A stretch of DNA of 64,000 nucleotides from contig JAUCEF010000007.1 in assembly GCA_033558025.1 (NCBI GenBank), positions 2,790,001 through 2,854,000 of the forward strand, in the 5' to 3' direction. The first letter of the stretch is position 1; every line of letters starts with the position of its first letter. Both the position numbers and the translations under genes were made by a program. Of this stretch, positions 45,761 through 55,634 are shown piece by piece. The notes under the pieces were generated by a model. That model saw only the letters and a list, made by a program, of their open reading frames with translations. It ran no database searches and was not told the origin of the DNA. Source of the DNA: Phytophthora sp. 'mugwort'. Its lineage: Eukaryota; Oomycota; Peronosporomycetes; Peronosporales; Peronosporaceae.

Positions 45761-47214
45761 GATTGAACCACCGAAACTTGTGCGTCACATGACGCGTACA
45801 CCCAGAGTCGATAGTCCGTATGGGGTCCAGCTTGACGTGGTTTGAGCCGTGAGGCTTACGGGACGGTTGACCGTAGTGGCGACGGCGATCAGTCCGACAT
45901 CGCGGCGTTCTTGGCGAAACACCTTGCGGTTACTATCACGTTCGTCGTCCTCATCGTCCGAGTCTGAGTCGAGGGGGCGGTTCCGGGCTCGGTCCTGATC
46001 ACGGTGCTTTCCACGGTTGCCGCGCTTAGCCTCAGCGCCTCCCCTGTTGCGCTTGTCACGACGATTGGAGTTGTCGCGATCGTTGCGTCCACGATTCCAG
46101 GTCTTGTTGTTGTTGTTGCGGTACGGATGGTCTCTTTGCGTGTTTCCTCCTTGAACACGAAATTTGCAAGGAGAATCGTGCCAGCCTTGACACGGCCGTC
46201 GCGCAGATCCTTTTGCAGACTGCGGCACTGTTGGATAGTGTGGCGCGCGCGGTCGCAATACGAGCAGACATTGCCAGTATCAGGGACTGATGTTCGGGGC
46301 GTAGGTGCCGCGACGAGAGCACGCTCATTCTTGGTCTCTGTCGTCTCCGGCGTTCCCTTGGAGAGCGTGTAGCGCTCTTGGGCCTGGAGGTCGCGAACCT
46401 TTCCTTCAATGCTCTGCTTCAGGCCTTCGTACGGGATGTACATCCGTCGACCCTTCCGGATACGGAGGTCATTCTTCCAAGTTTTGGGCATGGAATGGAA
46501 CAGATAGATAGATTACTGTCCTTCCGTCATTACCGATTCGGTGGCTTCATCCGAGGCTTTCATCGCATTCTCCAGCTTGAGGAAGAACTCAGTGAGATCG
46601 GAGCCTTCTTGTACTTGATCTCCATCAAGTAATGCTGGATGAAGTAGGGGTCGCCGTGAAAGACTGCTCCCTCATGCTTCTGGCAGATGAAGTTAAAGAT
46701 CTCGTACGAGGTCGTGAGATTCTTAACCAGTCGGACGTGAGTGTTGTCCATCGTCTTCATCAGGAAAGCTTTGGTCTTAGCATCCTGGCGACGTCGCTCA
46801 CGCTGGTTGAGAGGTTGGGTCTTCTCTCTGGCTTGCGTTCCTTGGCAGCTTGACGGCGGTTGAACGGTCGGACGGTGGGTAGATCTTTGCGCTTGATCGG
46901 AGTGTCGGAGTCATCTCCCAATTCTTCGTCAGATTCTGAGGGAGGCTTGGGTTCTTCGTCACTCTCTTCATAGTTCCACGGCGTCAGAGTCGACTTCAGC
47001 CTGCTCGGTTGACTTGCGCTTCGGCGGGTCGTCGACGTCGGACATCTCGCTTCCGCTCTCTTCAGCTTCATCCTCAGAAACGCATTGGTAGTCGGGCTTT
47101 GTCACGAAGCCGAGAAGATGCTTTCCGTCGAGGGCTACGCAGACGCGGGTCTTCCACACGTCGAAGTTGTCAGCGCCGACGAGGCGTGGGAAGTCGTCGT
47201 TTGAGGCTTGGCTT

Positions 47215-47226
47215 GGGCTCATAACC
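47215..47226 (-). other. Copia primer-binding site, half-tRNA type
   Basis: GGTTATGAGCCC on the minus strand is complementary to the anticodon stem-loop of an initiator tRNA-Met (GGGCTCATAACC as in yeast). Drosophila copia and yeast Ty5 are primed from this half-molecule region. It directly follows the LTR end AACA, and its ATG doubles as the gag start codon. Confidence 0.65.
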
Positions 47227-47475
47227 TGTTAAAGGGGTAAGTTGGGTGATGAGAAGGCACTGACTTGTAGATGGTAAAAGAGGAAGTGATAGCATTAGCG
47301 TGTAGTTAGGAGGCGCAGCAGCGCCGACGCAGTGGTTGGTTCTGAAGAAACTACACTACTACATACTATAGCATAGTTACTGCAATAATAACTGAATTAT
47401 AATAATAATGTGATTTCTTAATCCCTTTAGTATATGATCAGCAACTTACAGGGGGAGAAAGTACAGTGTGTCACA
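47227..47475 (-). repeat. Putative 5' LTR of the Copia element
   Basis: The 3' end at 47227 (..TTTAACA) is fixed by the adjacent primer-binding site. The 5' end is less certain. On the minus strand TGTGACACACTG at 47475 would give a 249-bp LTR beginning TGT and ending ACA. The matching 3' LTR is absent, so neither boundary can be confirmed by comparison inside this window. Confidence 0.45.
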
Positions 47476-47664
47476 ATGCACTGAGGCAAACATTGACAGA
47501 TAGCAACCACGCTTTAATTTGTCGATGACGTTACATGCATGCCAGGTACACAAATGGTGCAATATTGTTGTTCACCATCACTTACTCCACTACGTTGAAA
47601 ATAACCTTTCCCGAATAGCGATGCAGCCATATTGAAGCGTCACGGCGGATCCAGGAGGATAGCC

Positions 47665-48561
47665 ATGACTGACGTGGCAGCGTTCCCTGCCTTGGCTCGA
47701 GCAAAAAAGTTGTTTCTACTTAGGAAACGTGCGGCAAGACCGCGCGAAGTAGACACACATGCAGATTCAACATCGCCTCGAGATTTGAGGTCGAACAGGT
47801 CAGCGGGAGACCAGGATCGCCGACATGAACCAGTACGTGCTGCTGGATCCGATATTGCACGTCGATGCAGTACTTCGCTCGTTGAGTTTTGCGTGGACTT
47901 TGATGAGCAATTGCGGCTTATCAAGAGCGACTTGTTGCTGCTAAACACCTCAGTGAGACGAGAGTGCCGTCGCGAGTCGCTAGCTCTCGAAAAACTAACG
48001 ACGGCCCTGTTGGACGGGAAGGTAAACGGCGTCGAGGCTCCTCATATAGACCGAGAAGCAGTGAAGTGCTGTCGTGTCCGGTTGTATGCCAGAAAGCCAC
48101 GTATAAAGCTTCGAGTAGTGCTACTATCTCCGTACAAAGACCCTACCAACGCTATCCATCAAACTTCACCGACGAGTCCCAAGACCCTCAGTCGAGCTGC
48201 TGTACTGGCGCATCAAGCGGTGAAAGTGCGCGTCCTCCAGGCGTATACTCGGCTCTATCTCTACCGTCGCTTGTACCGCGGAGGTCCGAGTCAGTTTGTC
48301 GCCGCCGGTCAACTAACGACTCGCTGTCGTCAGTCACGAGCATTTCGTCACTGGCGACGAGTTGTCTCGCAGTGTGCCAAGCTGCGTATGCGCTGTCGTC
48401 GAGCTCAACTGCACATCGAACGCTCTGCCGCCTCCTTCGCTCGTTCCAGAGCCTTCAAAATCGTGGAGACAGAAGGCAAATACGCTATGGCCAAGGAGTT
48501 CGAGCAGTCCAAACTGCTCGCTAAAAGCTTCCACACATGGCTGGGCTGGTACAATGGTTAA
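47665..48561 (+). CDS. Basic protein with Sfi1-like helical motifs
   Basis: Single-exon ORF of 298 aa from the ATG at 47665 (MTDVAAFPALARAKKLFLL). It is strongly basic (Arg-rich) with a Ser/Asp-rich linker near residues 40-80. The C-terminal half is helical with two Phe/Trp-containing motifs, AFRHWRRVV and SFHTWLGWY, about 65 residues apart. This resembles the repeats of Sfi1-type centrin-binding proteins (F-x-x-W). Two copies are few, so membership in that group is a guess. It lies between retroelement debris and a pseudogene, yet the ORF is intact. It could be a short real gene or the surviving part of a longer one; no splice extension is evident. Confidence 0.5.
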   Translation: MTDVAAFPALARAKKLFLLRKRAARPREVDTHADSTSPRDLRSNRSAGDQDRRHEPVRAAGSDIARRCSTSLVEFCVDFDEQLRLIKSDLLLLNTSVRRECRRESLALEKLTTALLDGKVNGVEAPHIDREAVKCCRVRLYARKPRIKLRVVLLSPYKDPTNAIHQTSPTSPKTLSRAAVLAHQAVKVRVLQAYTRLYLYRRLYRGGPSQFVAAGQLTTRCRQSRAFRHWRRVVSQCAKLRMRCRRAQLHIERSAASFARSRAFKIVETEGKYAMAKEFEQSKLLAKSFHTWLGWYNG

Positions 48562-48702
48562 CGGCACAGGCTGAACCCATTTGGGTAGACTCTGTCTCGG
48601 TATACGTCATCTTGCGTATACAAACCTTACAATGCAAATCCCTGTCGCTAGTCACTTGTCCGTCTTAGAACGTTAACAAGACTAACAGAGACCGTGAACA
48701 TC

Positions 48703-50660
48703 ATGGCGGCGTGCCATTCCTGCTCCATCCTGACGCGTGGATGGGTACGTGAGTCGAGGCGAGGCTCCGCCCAGCTCCGTGCCTCGAGATTACGCCATAC
48801 TGCAGGATTTCTCGGCGTATCTGGAGCTGCGGCTCAAGTGTCAGAACATCGCGATGCTGCATCGTATCTTCGCCGATTTCCTTAACGAACAGGAGTACAC
48901 CTTGGTCCCATGATGCCCAGGGATGCACCACCATCTACCCAGTGCTGAGAACCAGCGCTCAGAGCCTGAGTCAGGCGGATATTCTGCCCTCGAAGCCGAA
49001 ATGCCACTTCGACGCGCGTGGGTGTGTGTTCCTCTATCTCCAGTACCCCACGGCGACGCGTAGCATGGCGCTGCTCAAGCATTTGTTCCTCGAGTTCTTG
49101 GGCCAACGGGAGACGGTGTTGCTGGCGTTTGTGGAGAGGAGCTACCAAGTCATTAGCGTCATCCAGTTTGAGCTGCCGCGGACTGTTCAATCCGCGCCGC
49201 CTCCACGGGCTGTGGGAGTTTCGATGGAGCAGCAACAGGTTGCGCTTGTGTCTGCGGCTGAGAAGAGACGGAAGCGGAGAGCTACCGTCAAGACTGCTAC
49301 ATCCCAGGAGGGAAGCGGCTTCGGTGCCTGATGTTTCAACAAGAGCGGATGGAGCTGCTCCCCCGGCCGTCCAGAAGAGAGAGAAGAAGACTGAGGAAAG
49401 TCGTGCCGACTGGAGAGCGTCCAGCTCCAGTGCGTCGGAAGCAGCGAGCAGGTTCTGACGAGCCCGAGATGGTGGCGAAGTGTAGACGTAAAAGTGAAAG
49501 AATTATCTCCACCAGTGAGCCAAATGCTAGCGAAATGCCGTCAGCTTCAAGTCCTGTTGATGTATCGACGCTGAAGTGTGGCTCTGAGCCGGAGTCTAGG
49601 ACTGTGCCACCAGCCTCGAATCATGTTGCTAAATCGACTCCAATGCATGGTGGTTATCCGGAGGCTAGTGCAGTGCCGCCAGCTTCAAATCCCGTTGCTG
49701 TATCAACACCAAAACGTGGCTCGGAGTCGGAGGCTAGTACTATGCCAGTCGAAGATGCAGCCTCTGCAGCCGCAACGGAAGTGGCTGCATCTGTTATCGC
49801 TGAAGTTTTATCAAGAGTTCGTGGAGATTCTCCGAAACACAAGCGAGACCACAAGTCTGAGGCTGCCACTCCGAAACCAATGAGGTTTCTAAAGAAAAGT
49901 CGCACAAGCGAGGCAAATTAGCTATGAGCAAGGAAATGTGCCGTAGCCAAGTGGAATTAGCGCGCAAGATGGAGACTTTGAGGCGCAGATGCCGTGGGAG
50001 GCAGTCTATGGCGAGTTGCCAGCTCCGTTCGAGGAGGAGAAGCACCCTGCGTTTGGGCTCAAGTTCCGCACGTTTTGGCGCAAGCACTCGCGTGCTGTGT
50101 GGGAGCGCAAGTTGTGGGCCCCCGTGTCTCGCAAACTCAACTTACTGAATTTCAACAGACGGAACAACCGCCAACTCGCAGCTAAAAGAACGCGTTCGAG
50201 GCGCTGCTCACTTGTGCGTACGAAACGTTTGGAGCCGCGTTCTTCGTCCAGTTGGATTCGCAGAAGCCGCGACACCCAGGCTGGTGGTACTGAGGCCCTG
50301 TTGTGGCGCTGTTTGCCTTCAGCAACTTAAGGGCGAGGACGCCATGTGGGAATACGTGTCGAAAAATCTGCTCAGGCGGTTCCCAAACTGCAACCTCGCA
50401 CTTCCTCTGGCGGCCTTGAACTCGGGGGCCATGCGGATCCGTTACGAACGAGAGAGTGCGTCGATGTGGATGACCACCCACTCTCCCCGTGGATTCTGCG
50501 GGAAATGGCTGCACTTAAGGCAAAGTCGCAGCCACGTGAGCCAGAGGAAGAAGCGGCTCAAGCGACGATGGTGGAGCGTAATTGCGAACCAGAGAGAGAA
50601 ATGATGGGATGCAGTGGAGTCGTGTTTGCTTTGAAGTTGGGTACATTGGTAGCCGTGGAT
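48703..50660 (+). pseudogene. Decayed orphan gene with many frameshifts
   Basis: Consecutive coding-like pieces in changing frames run through this stretch with no plausible introns between them. They include RDYAILQDFSAYLELRLKCQ (about 48780-48840), CHFDARGCVFLYLQYP (about 49000-49050), a Ser/Pro-rich block with a triple repeat (49544-49750), FGLKFRTFWRKHSRAVWERK (about 50055-50115), NLKGEDAMWEYVSKN and HPLSPWILREMAALKAKSQ (about 50480-50530). Stops or shifts occur near 48735, 48913, 49330, 49990, 50180-50200, 50330 and 50440. The order and shared Ser/Lys-rich style suggest one ancestral gene of about 600 codons, though two merged relics cannot be excluded. The family is not recognised. The shortest explanation is a paralogue that lost function near the transposon island. 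Confidence 0.6.
49544..49750 (+). repeat. Three tandem 69-bp repeats
   Basis: Units start at 49544, 49613 and 49682. Each encodes 23 residues in the open 49331-49921 frame: ASSPVDVSTLKCGSEPE.., ASNHVAKSTPMHGGYPE.. and ASNPVAVSTPKRGSESE... The unit length is a multiple of three, so the array grew while the frame was still translated. Copies differ at about a third of sites. Confidence 0.8.
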
Positions 50661-51916
50661 ATTTGAATTGGGGTTGTAGAATGAAAAAAGGTGATGGTTA
50701 GGATGAATATCGGTGCTGAAAGTGAAGTGTTGGAAAGTGCAATGGCAATACTGCACTTGCATGTAGCCATTCCTACAAGTGACTTCAGACCAGACAAAAG
50801 TCTCCCTAGCGCCATCTTCGCCCTCATTGCCCATTACCGCACTTCGTTGTCTCTTTTAGTACTCGGTGTGCTTTATTCGTTAGGCGCGCGCCTAGTACTA
50901 ACCGTTTATTGTTGCAATCGAGTGTACCGGAATTCACCGTGAACGTCGACGGGTCGTGTGGAAATCGCTGTTCAGTTTTGTCGAAGCCAGCTGCAGCCGC
51001 TGAAATCATACGACGTACTCAAAACCGAAGAGTTTTTTTACAACGAAGCAGTGAAGTTAGACCGAAGTTGTCGAAATTTGAGTTGGCCAGCAGCTTACGG
51101 CTTGATGTGAGCACTATTATATCCGCCTGAGTCGACTGGAAGTTGACAGGATATCCAGACAGTCAACAAGTTTCTCGTCGCTACCAAGCAAAATGGGTAT
51201 TTCAGATTCGAGAATCGCGTTTGGGGATGACGGGCGTCTTCTATAAGTATGCGCCGCGAATCTGCTTCGCCATCTTTCTCTGTTCTGGATGTGCGGTAGC
51301 TGTTAAATTTCGAGGTCCATGTTCTCCAATGAAAGGTTGGCCTACCGCACATCAGCACAAAAAGCTGCTGATTTTCTGGGTAGAGGTCATTGATAGTGAG
51401 CTTGTCATCGGGACAGTCAGTGTCGTCACAGTCGGGAAGCTGCGAAATAAAGTGGTCGTAATCTTTAACGTCGCTGAGTGGCTACATGTTAAAAAAAATC
51501 TGCTGGCGCATTGTACTCAACTCAACCACCTTACATACATTAACGTGTCATATGTTGGCTATATTCAAGTTAGGGGCGAATATTGCCGCGGATAAAAGCG
51601 AAAGCGGTTTGCAAACTCGAGTATATCTGCATCCTTGTCAACAAAATATCGCCTTTACAATACTCTCACGAGAAATTGTGAATATGGTCTAGCATAAAAA
51701 AGTTGGAGAACATTTCGGCGTGAGTTTCTGTTCAGCACAGGCATCAGAAGTACTTAAATACCATCGCCGCCGGTAATTCGGATCATTTTGTTTTTTATTG
51801 AAGAAATACTGCAATACTTTGATAGCAATGGTATACTTTATGGATTGACATGATGTCGAATGTTGTTGTTCCGAATGTGGATATGCGAGAAATGGGACCC
51901 TAAAAACATGCGATCC
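50661..51916. other. AT-rich gene-poor stretch with an unassigned relic ORF
   Basis: 1256 bp between a pseudogene and the Myb gene. On the minus strand about 128 codons are open from 51480 to 51095 (LTINDLYPENQQLFVLMCGR, then acidic and basic residues), preceded by a stop and without an upstream start. This looks like the remnant of a coding sequence of unknown family. Plus ORFs of 150 codons in the same place are its shadow. A homopolymer-rich part lies at 51781-51860. Confidence 0.35.
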
Positions 51917-53221
51917 TCACACAGCAGTTGGAGCTTTCGCCAGGGTCGATGCGCTGTCAAGAAGCTCGAGCAGCTCGTCATCACTAAAAACGTTTTCTAC
52001 TAATATGTCTACCGATGGAAAGCACACATCAAAATCGAGACATGCATCTCCATACCGCTCTGTATAATCCTCAGTAGTCAATAATAGCTCCAAATTGTCC
52101 TTATGTACCCACTCCGTTGCATTTTGCTGCTCCACCATTAGGTTCTCCTCAGAAGTCAGCTGAAAACTGAAAACTCCTGCGATAGTTGGCGATAAAATGG
52201 CAGAATTAGTGGCTACAGCGTCACACTGAGCCGTAATTTTTGAGGAAGTTTCTTTGGTCGAACTTGAACTACTGCTTGTAGAAAATGGATTCTTCATTGA
52301 AGCAATCAGAAGCTCCTCTGATGTCCTGTTCCGCATAGTCGAGTAAATTAGCGCGCCTGGAGTGCTCGATACAGCTGAAGTAGCTGAAGTAGTCCTTGCA
52401 CTTTTGCTGGCTAGGGAGGAAGCACGCCCAGCCTGGTCGCGCTTCTCCCGTTCATCGGCTCGTTTTCTTTTTGCTCGTATGCTTTGAGTATGGCTCAGTA
52501 CTTGACGTTCAGTTCTTGTACCAACATGTTCCGCAATGAGCTTCCATGATCCGTAGCGATACATTTCCAGACCAGAGCAGTACCGCTCGTGTTCATCGCT
52601 ACTCCATGGTCCTAGCTTCATCTGCGTATCTGGAGTTGGAGCTGAAGGGATTGCTGCATTCTGAGCTGCACACATTCTCACAGAACTTCCCTGAGTGCTT
52701 TGCACATCCACATTGTTCATGTAGCCATACAACAAGTTTGTCAGGAGATCGCCTTTAGAAGCACCGTATATTCTAGGAGCATGCGCTGGTGAGGTGTCTA
52801 ATTGGGCTGGGCTGAGAGGTCCTAGAAGCTTGTTATCCCAGGAATCGGCCACATTGTGGGGATGTGGTAGAGTTCCTGTCTCGATACGTGGGATTTGATC
52901 ATGAACTGAGGCGTCGTCTTCTTCGGTTATTAAGCGGATATCGTCTGCTTCTTCTGGTACTTGTACTTGAGCAACTGATCTGCGTATTGCACGAGTGCGA
53001 GTGTGTTCTTGGCGTCGTAGGCACCGAAGTGACAGAGCCCCAACACACCACTTGAACGTCGTTCTGAACCACTTCCTGACTCGATGCCGCCTCACATGGC
53101 TACATCCCTCTGGCAATGGCTCCACAGCCTCTATCTTCACTTTGTCAGGTGCTGGAACAATGTCGTCGTCATTGAGCTCCAAAGCTTGGAAGATGTCGCT
53201 CACTTCAGGTACTGTATTCAT
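51917..53221 (-). CDS. Single-repeat Myb (SHAQKYF-like) transcription factor
   Basis: Single exon, 434 aa, start MNTVPEVSDIFQALEL at 53221. At about residues 205-255 lies one Myb repeat (LGPWSSDEHERYCSGLEMY, YGSWKLIAEHVGTRTERQVLSHTQSIRAK). The usual SHAQKYF signature in the third helix is replaced by SHTQSIRA, a common oomycete form. The regularly spaced tryptophans are mostly kept (W at repeat positions 1 and 2). The rest is Ser/Thr-rich and acidic, with a C-terminal acidic/hydrophobic stretch (VFSDDELLELLDSAS) that could be an activation region. Such 1R-Mybs are nuclear regulators in oomycetes, some stage-specific. A broken relative lies 215 bp upstream at 53437-53694. Confidence 0.85.
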   Translation of the reverse strand: MNTVPEVSDIFQALELNDDDIVPAPDKVKIEAVEPLPEGCSHVRRHRVRKWFRTTFKWCVGALSLRCLRRQEHTRTRAIRRSVAQVQVPEEADDIRLITEEDDASVHDQIPRIETGTLPHPHNVADSWDNKLLGPLSPAQLDTSPAHAPRIYGASKGDLLTNLLYGYMNNVDVQSTQGSSVRMCAAQNAAIPSAPTPDTQMKLGPWSSDEHERYCSGLEMYRYGSWKLIAEHVGTRTERQVLSHTQSIRAKRKRADEREKRDQAGRASSLASKSARTTSATSAVSSTPGALIYSTMRNRTSEELLIASMKNPFSTSSSSSSTKETSSKITAQCDAVATNSAILSPTIAGVFSFQLTSEENLMVEQQNATEWVHKDNLELLLTTEDYTERYGDACLDFDVCFPSVDILVENVFSDDELLELLDSASTLAKAPTAV

Positions 53222-53436
53222 CGCGTTTGCGAAGACCCTGCGCTGCTCGACGTCCGGGATGATGTTCGAATTGCGAAATGCTGGTTACAAGCACCAAGCG
53301 ACTCGATGGCTACATGTTGCAAGTGCATTCAAAGAGGCACATTGTACCAGTCGAACCCATTTCGTACTCCAGCACTACTGTCAGTAGCCATCGCAGTTAA
53401 GTTTTAAGCTCTTGTACCCATCTACGTAGTCAGCGT

Positions 53437-53694
53437 TTAATTTCTACGATCCGTAACTAATGCGTTCAAGGGCCGATTACCATACCGTTCGTGTTCATTC
53501 TTGCTCCAGCCTCGCTCTTCGGTATACAGTCTATTCTCCGTGCATTTAGCTGCTGCATCATTCAACGTGTGCTGATCCTGATCGAAGCCGCTCTCATATT
53601 TTACGTCGTCGTCTTCACCTTCATGAATGTAGAGCGTCCAAAGCATCGAATGTCCAGCAAACTTGCAAATCACTGAAGTCCTCTTGAGCCCCAA
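53437..53694 (-). pseudogene. Broken Myb-repeat fragment
   Basis: An 85-codon minus ORF contains RGWSKNEHERYGNRP, resembling GPWSSDEHERYCSGLEMYRYG of the intact Myb gene just downstream, but it stops after ALVTDRRN. The second and third helices of the repeat are lost. The upstream part (FDQDQHTLNDAAAKC) is low in complexity. It is most likely a decayed tandem duplicate. The stretches 53222-53436 and 53695-53953 around it show nothing further. Confidence 0.5.
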
Positions 53695-53953
53695 TGCCGC
53701 TTCATTGCAGTCCGTTGTTCAGCAGAGGCATTCATGAATCGTGACGAGACGGTTATAACATCTTTTGGAGTCCATCACCGACTATTTTGCAAGCCTCCAC
53801 TGGTCTTCAATTTTGTCAGTTCGTTTGAGATCGACACGTAAGCAAAGCTCAAGTTTTGTTCAAATTATGTGACCATACGACCCATCAAAGTTTCCGCCTT
53901 AATCAGCAATTCGATCAAGCTCGAGCACAAGCGTCTCGCCTTCTTAGTTTTAT

Positions 53954-55372
53954 TTATTCTTCATCCTTTGACGTAAAACGCTGCTCCCAGTCCCGCTGCC
54001 AGAAGGGCGATGAGTATGGTGAAGCAAAGTGTTCGGGTGTGAGTTGGTCCGGTGGATGGTACCAGTAGTTTAAAGCCAAGTGGCCGTTGCCTTGGACAGA
54101 GCCAAATGACTCCACCTCATGAAACCAAGAAGCAGGAAGGAACAGCATGTCGCCTACCCCCAAGTCGCAGAAGGCGACCTTAGCCTGACTAAACTTGGGG
54201 AACTCGGCATCCAATTCGCGCCGTGCCCGCTCGCCGTCACGCAACCGGAACGTGTCAACCTGGCTGAAACTCACAGGGTACGTAATCTCCGTCTGACAGG
54301 CATCACGCTTGGTCTTCTTCTCTTCTTCCTCCTCGGGGTCCAGAGCAAGTTCATCCAGCTCGTCGATCTCGCTCTCGTCATCTCCCTCAGCTTCGCTCTC
54401 CTCAAAGTGGAAGGCGCCATCCTCAAACTCCAGGTCGCCTTCATCTTCGCTCTTATCAGCGCGCAGTACACCAAACATGGCCCTTTCCAGGCGTTCCTCA
54501 GCCGCGTCAAGACGAGCTTCCGCTCCAGGCTCACCTGTCTCCATGGCCTGTTCGGCTTCAGTCAGCTCATACTCCGCCTCATTCCTCTCAATAGCCGCAA
54601 GAGCCTCACGTTCCGCAGCCGGATCAGCGCCATACGGCGTCGTCTCCTTGCCGACGTAGTTGATCAAACCATTCGGGTGCACGTGCGCCATGCGTCCGCG
54701 CACATACATTTTGTCAGCGTCACCAGGCGAATAGAGACGGAAACGCTTCTTACCGCGCATCAGAATGTACAGGTTGTCGTGGTGGTCATGGTGCAGTCCT
54801 GTCGAGGATCCGTGCTTGTTATTCCCCATCCACATGTTGATATTCTGCGGGATCAAGTGGCCCATGAGCTTAGGACGCATGGGGAAGTCTGTCTGAAGCT
54901 GCTTCATGAACGGGGCCATAATCTCCGGCCGTCCGTCTTCTTCGAACGCCACCTCTTGCGTCGTCAAGTAGTGCATCTCATCTCCCGACGCAATGAGCTT
55001 CAGCAAGTCACGGAATGGCATCTCCACTGCAATTCCCTTGCCAAACTTGTCGCGGATATCCCCACGACGCTCCACCGTCAACGTGGTGTCGCCCGCGAGC
55101 TCAATGAGGCGGTCGTCCGAGGTCGACCACTTGCTGGGAGCAGAGAAGTCCTCGTCCTGCAGGTAACCGGTCAGCACCACGGGCCTCCGCGTGCACACGT
55201 ATGTGGCAAAGAACTCGGCGGGCGTCACGCTACCGACCGGAATGCGTTTAATAGGGACGTTGTCTTCCGGGAGATTGTAGCCATTGTACTCATTGACACA
55301 ATGAATCTCAGCCGCGTCAGCGAATTTACCCGCTTCGTTCGTACGAAGACGTTTCTGTGAGATGGCAGTCAT
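53954..55372 (-). CDS. JMJD7: JMJD7-like JmjC 2-oxoglutarate oxygenase
   Basis: Single exon, 472 aa. JMJD7 is a lysyl hydroxylase; in humans it modifies the GTPases DRG1 and DRG2. The product aligns over its length: TPAEFFATYVCTRRPVVL (human TPLHFYRDWVCPNRPCII), NINMWMGNNKHGSSTGLHHD, NLYILMRGKKRF, and near the end LPASWFHEVE and ALNYWYHPPD. Iron ligands His194 and Asp196 (HHD) and the distal His in WFHEV are present, so it should be active. Between the two halves of the barrel, at about 240-365, is an acidic insertion of roughly 120 residues (DEGDLEFEDGAFHFEESEAE, DPEEEEEKKTKR) not found in animal JMJD7. A 413-codon antisense ORF spans the gene and is a shadow. Confidence 0.9.
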   Translation of the reverse strand: MTAISQKRLRTNEAGKFADAAEIHCVNEYNGYNLPEDNVPIKRIPVGSVTPAEFFATYVCTRRPVVLTGYLQDEDFSAPSKWSTSDDRLIELAGDTTLTVERRGDIRDKFGKGIAVEMPFRDLLKLIASGDEMHYLTTQEVAFEEDGRPEIMAPFMKQLQTDFPMRPKLMGHLIPQNINMWMGNNKHGSSTGLHHDHHDNLYILMRGKKRFRLYSPGDADKMYVRGRMAHVHPNGLINYVGKETTPYGADPAAEREALAAIERNEAEYELTEAEQAMETGEPGAEARLDAAEERLERAMFGVLRADKSEDEGDLEFEDGAFHFEESEAEGDDESEIDELDELALDPEEEEEKKTKRDACQTEITYPVSFSQVDTFRLRDGERARRELDAEFPKFSQAKVAFCDLGVGDMLFLPASWFHEVESFGSVQGNGHLALNYWYHPPDQLTPEHFASPYSSPFWQRDWEQRFTSKDEE

Positions 55373-55634
55373 TGGGTCGATTGATGAATGTTATCAGGTT
55401 ACGGGTACGAACGACTGGATGAGAGAAATAGTCCATACTGCATAGGATATCTCATAGAGACTATATCTCATAGAGCATACGTCCTCTTATCCAATCAGAA
55501 TCTGTCTATAAAGCACACACCAAAAGGTGACGTTTATAGTGTCTTTATAGTTATAAAGATCAATGCTTCACTGCTATTCACCCGAAAGCACCGTGGCTTC
55601 CACTTTGCTCATTTTGCTTTCTTCCGCGGCCAAG

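Larger units (their letters stand above)
45761..47475 (-). mobile_element. Decayed Ty1/Copia retrotransposon, 5' part only
   Basis: Reading on the minus strand: a putative LTR (47475-47227), a primer-binding site (47226-47215), then gag beginning MSPSQASNDDFPRLVGADNF at 47222. Gag continues in pieces: an acidic linker (46968-46760), UBN2-like sequence (DAKTKAFLMKTMDNTHVRLVKN, about 46790-46560) and a CCHC zinc knuckle (CSYCDRARHTIQQC, near 46260). It ends at the retropepsin active site DSGCTRHVT at about 45810-45780. At least four frameshifts (near 46990, 46795, 46600 and 45850) and a TAA at about 46515 break the ORF. Integrase, reverse transcriptase, RNase H and the 3' LTR are absent. After the protease motif the sequence turns into a DDE_Tnp_4 fragment. 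The element cannot move by itself. Confidence 0.8.

Noticed and set aside
49550..49750. Possible CRISPR-like spaced repeats
   Set aside because: The three 69-bp units are contiguous coding tandem repeats without spacers, in a eukaryotic genome.
54119..55360. 413-codon plus ORF opposite the JMJD7-like gene
   Set aside because: It mirrors the JMJD7 gene in the complementary frame, and the JMJD7 homology on the other strand is unambiguous.
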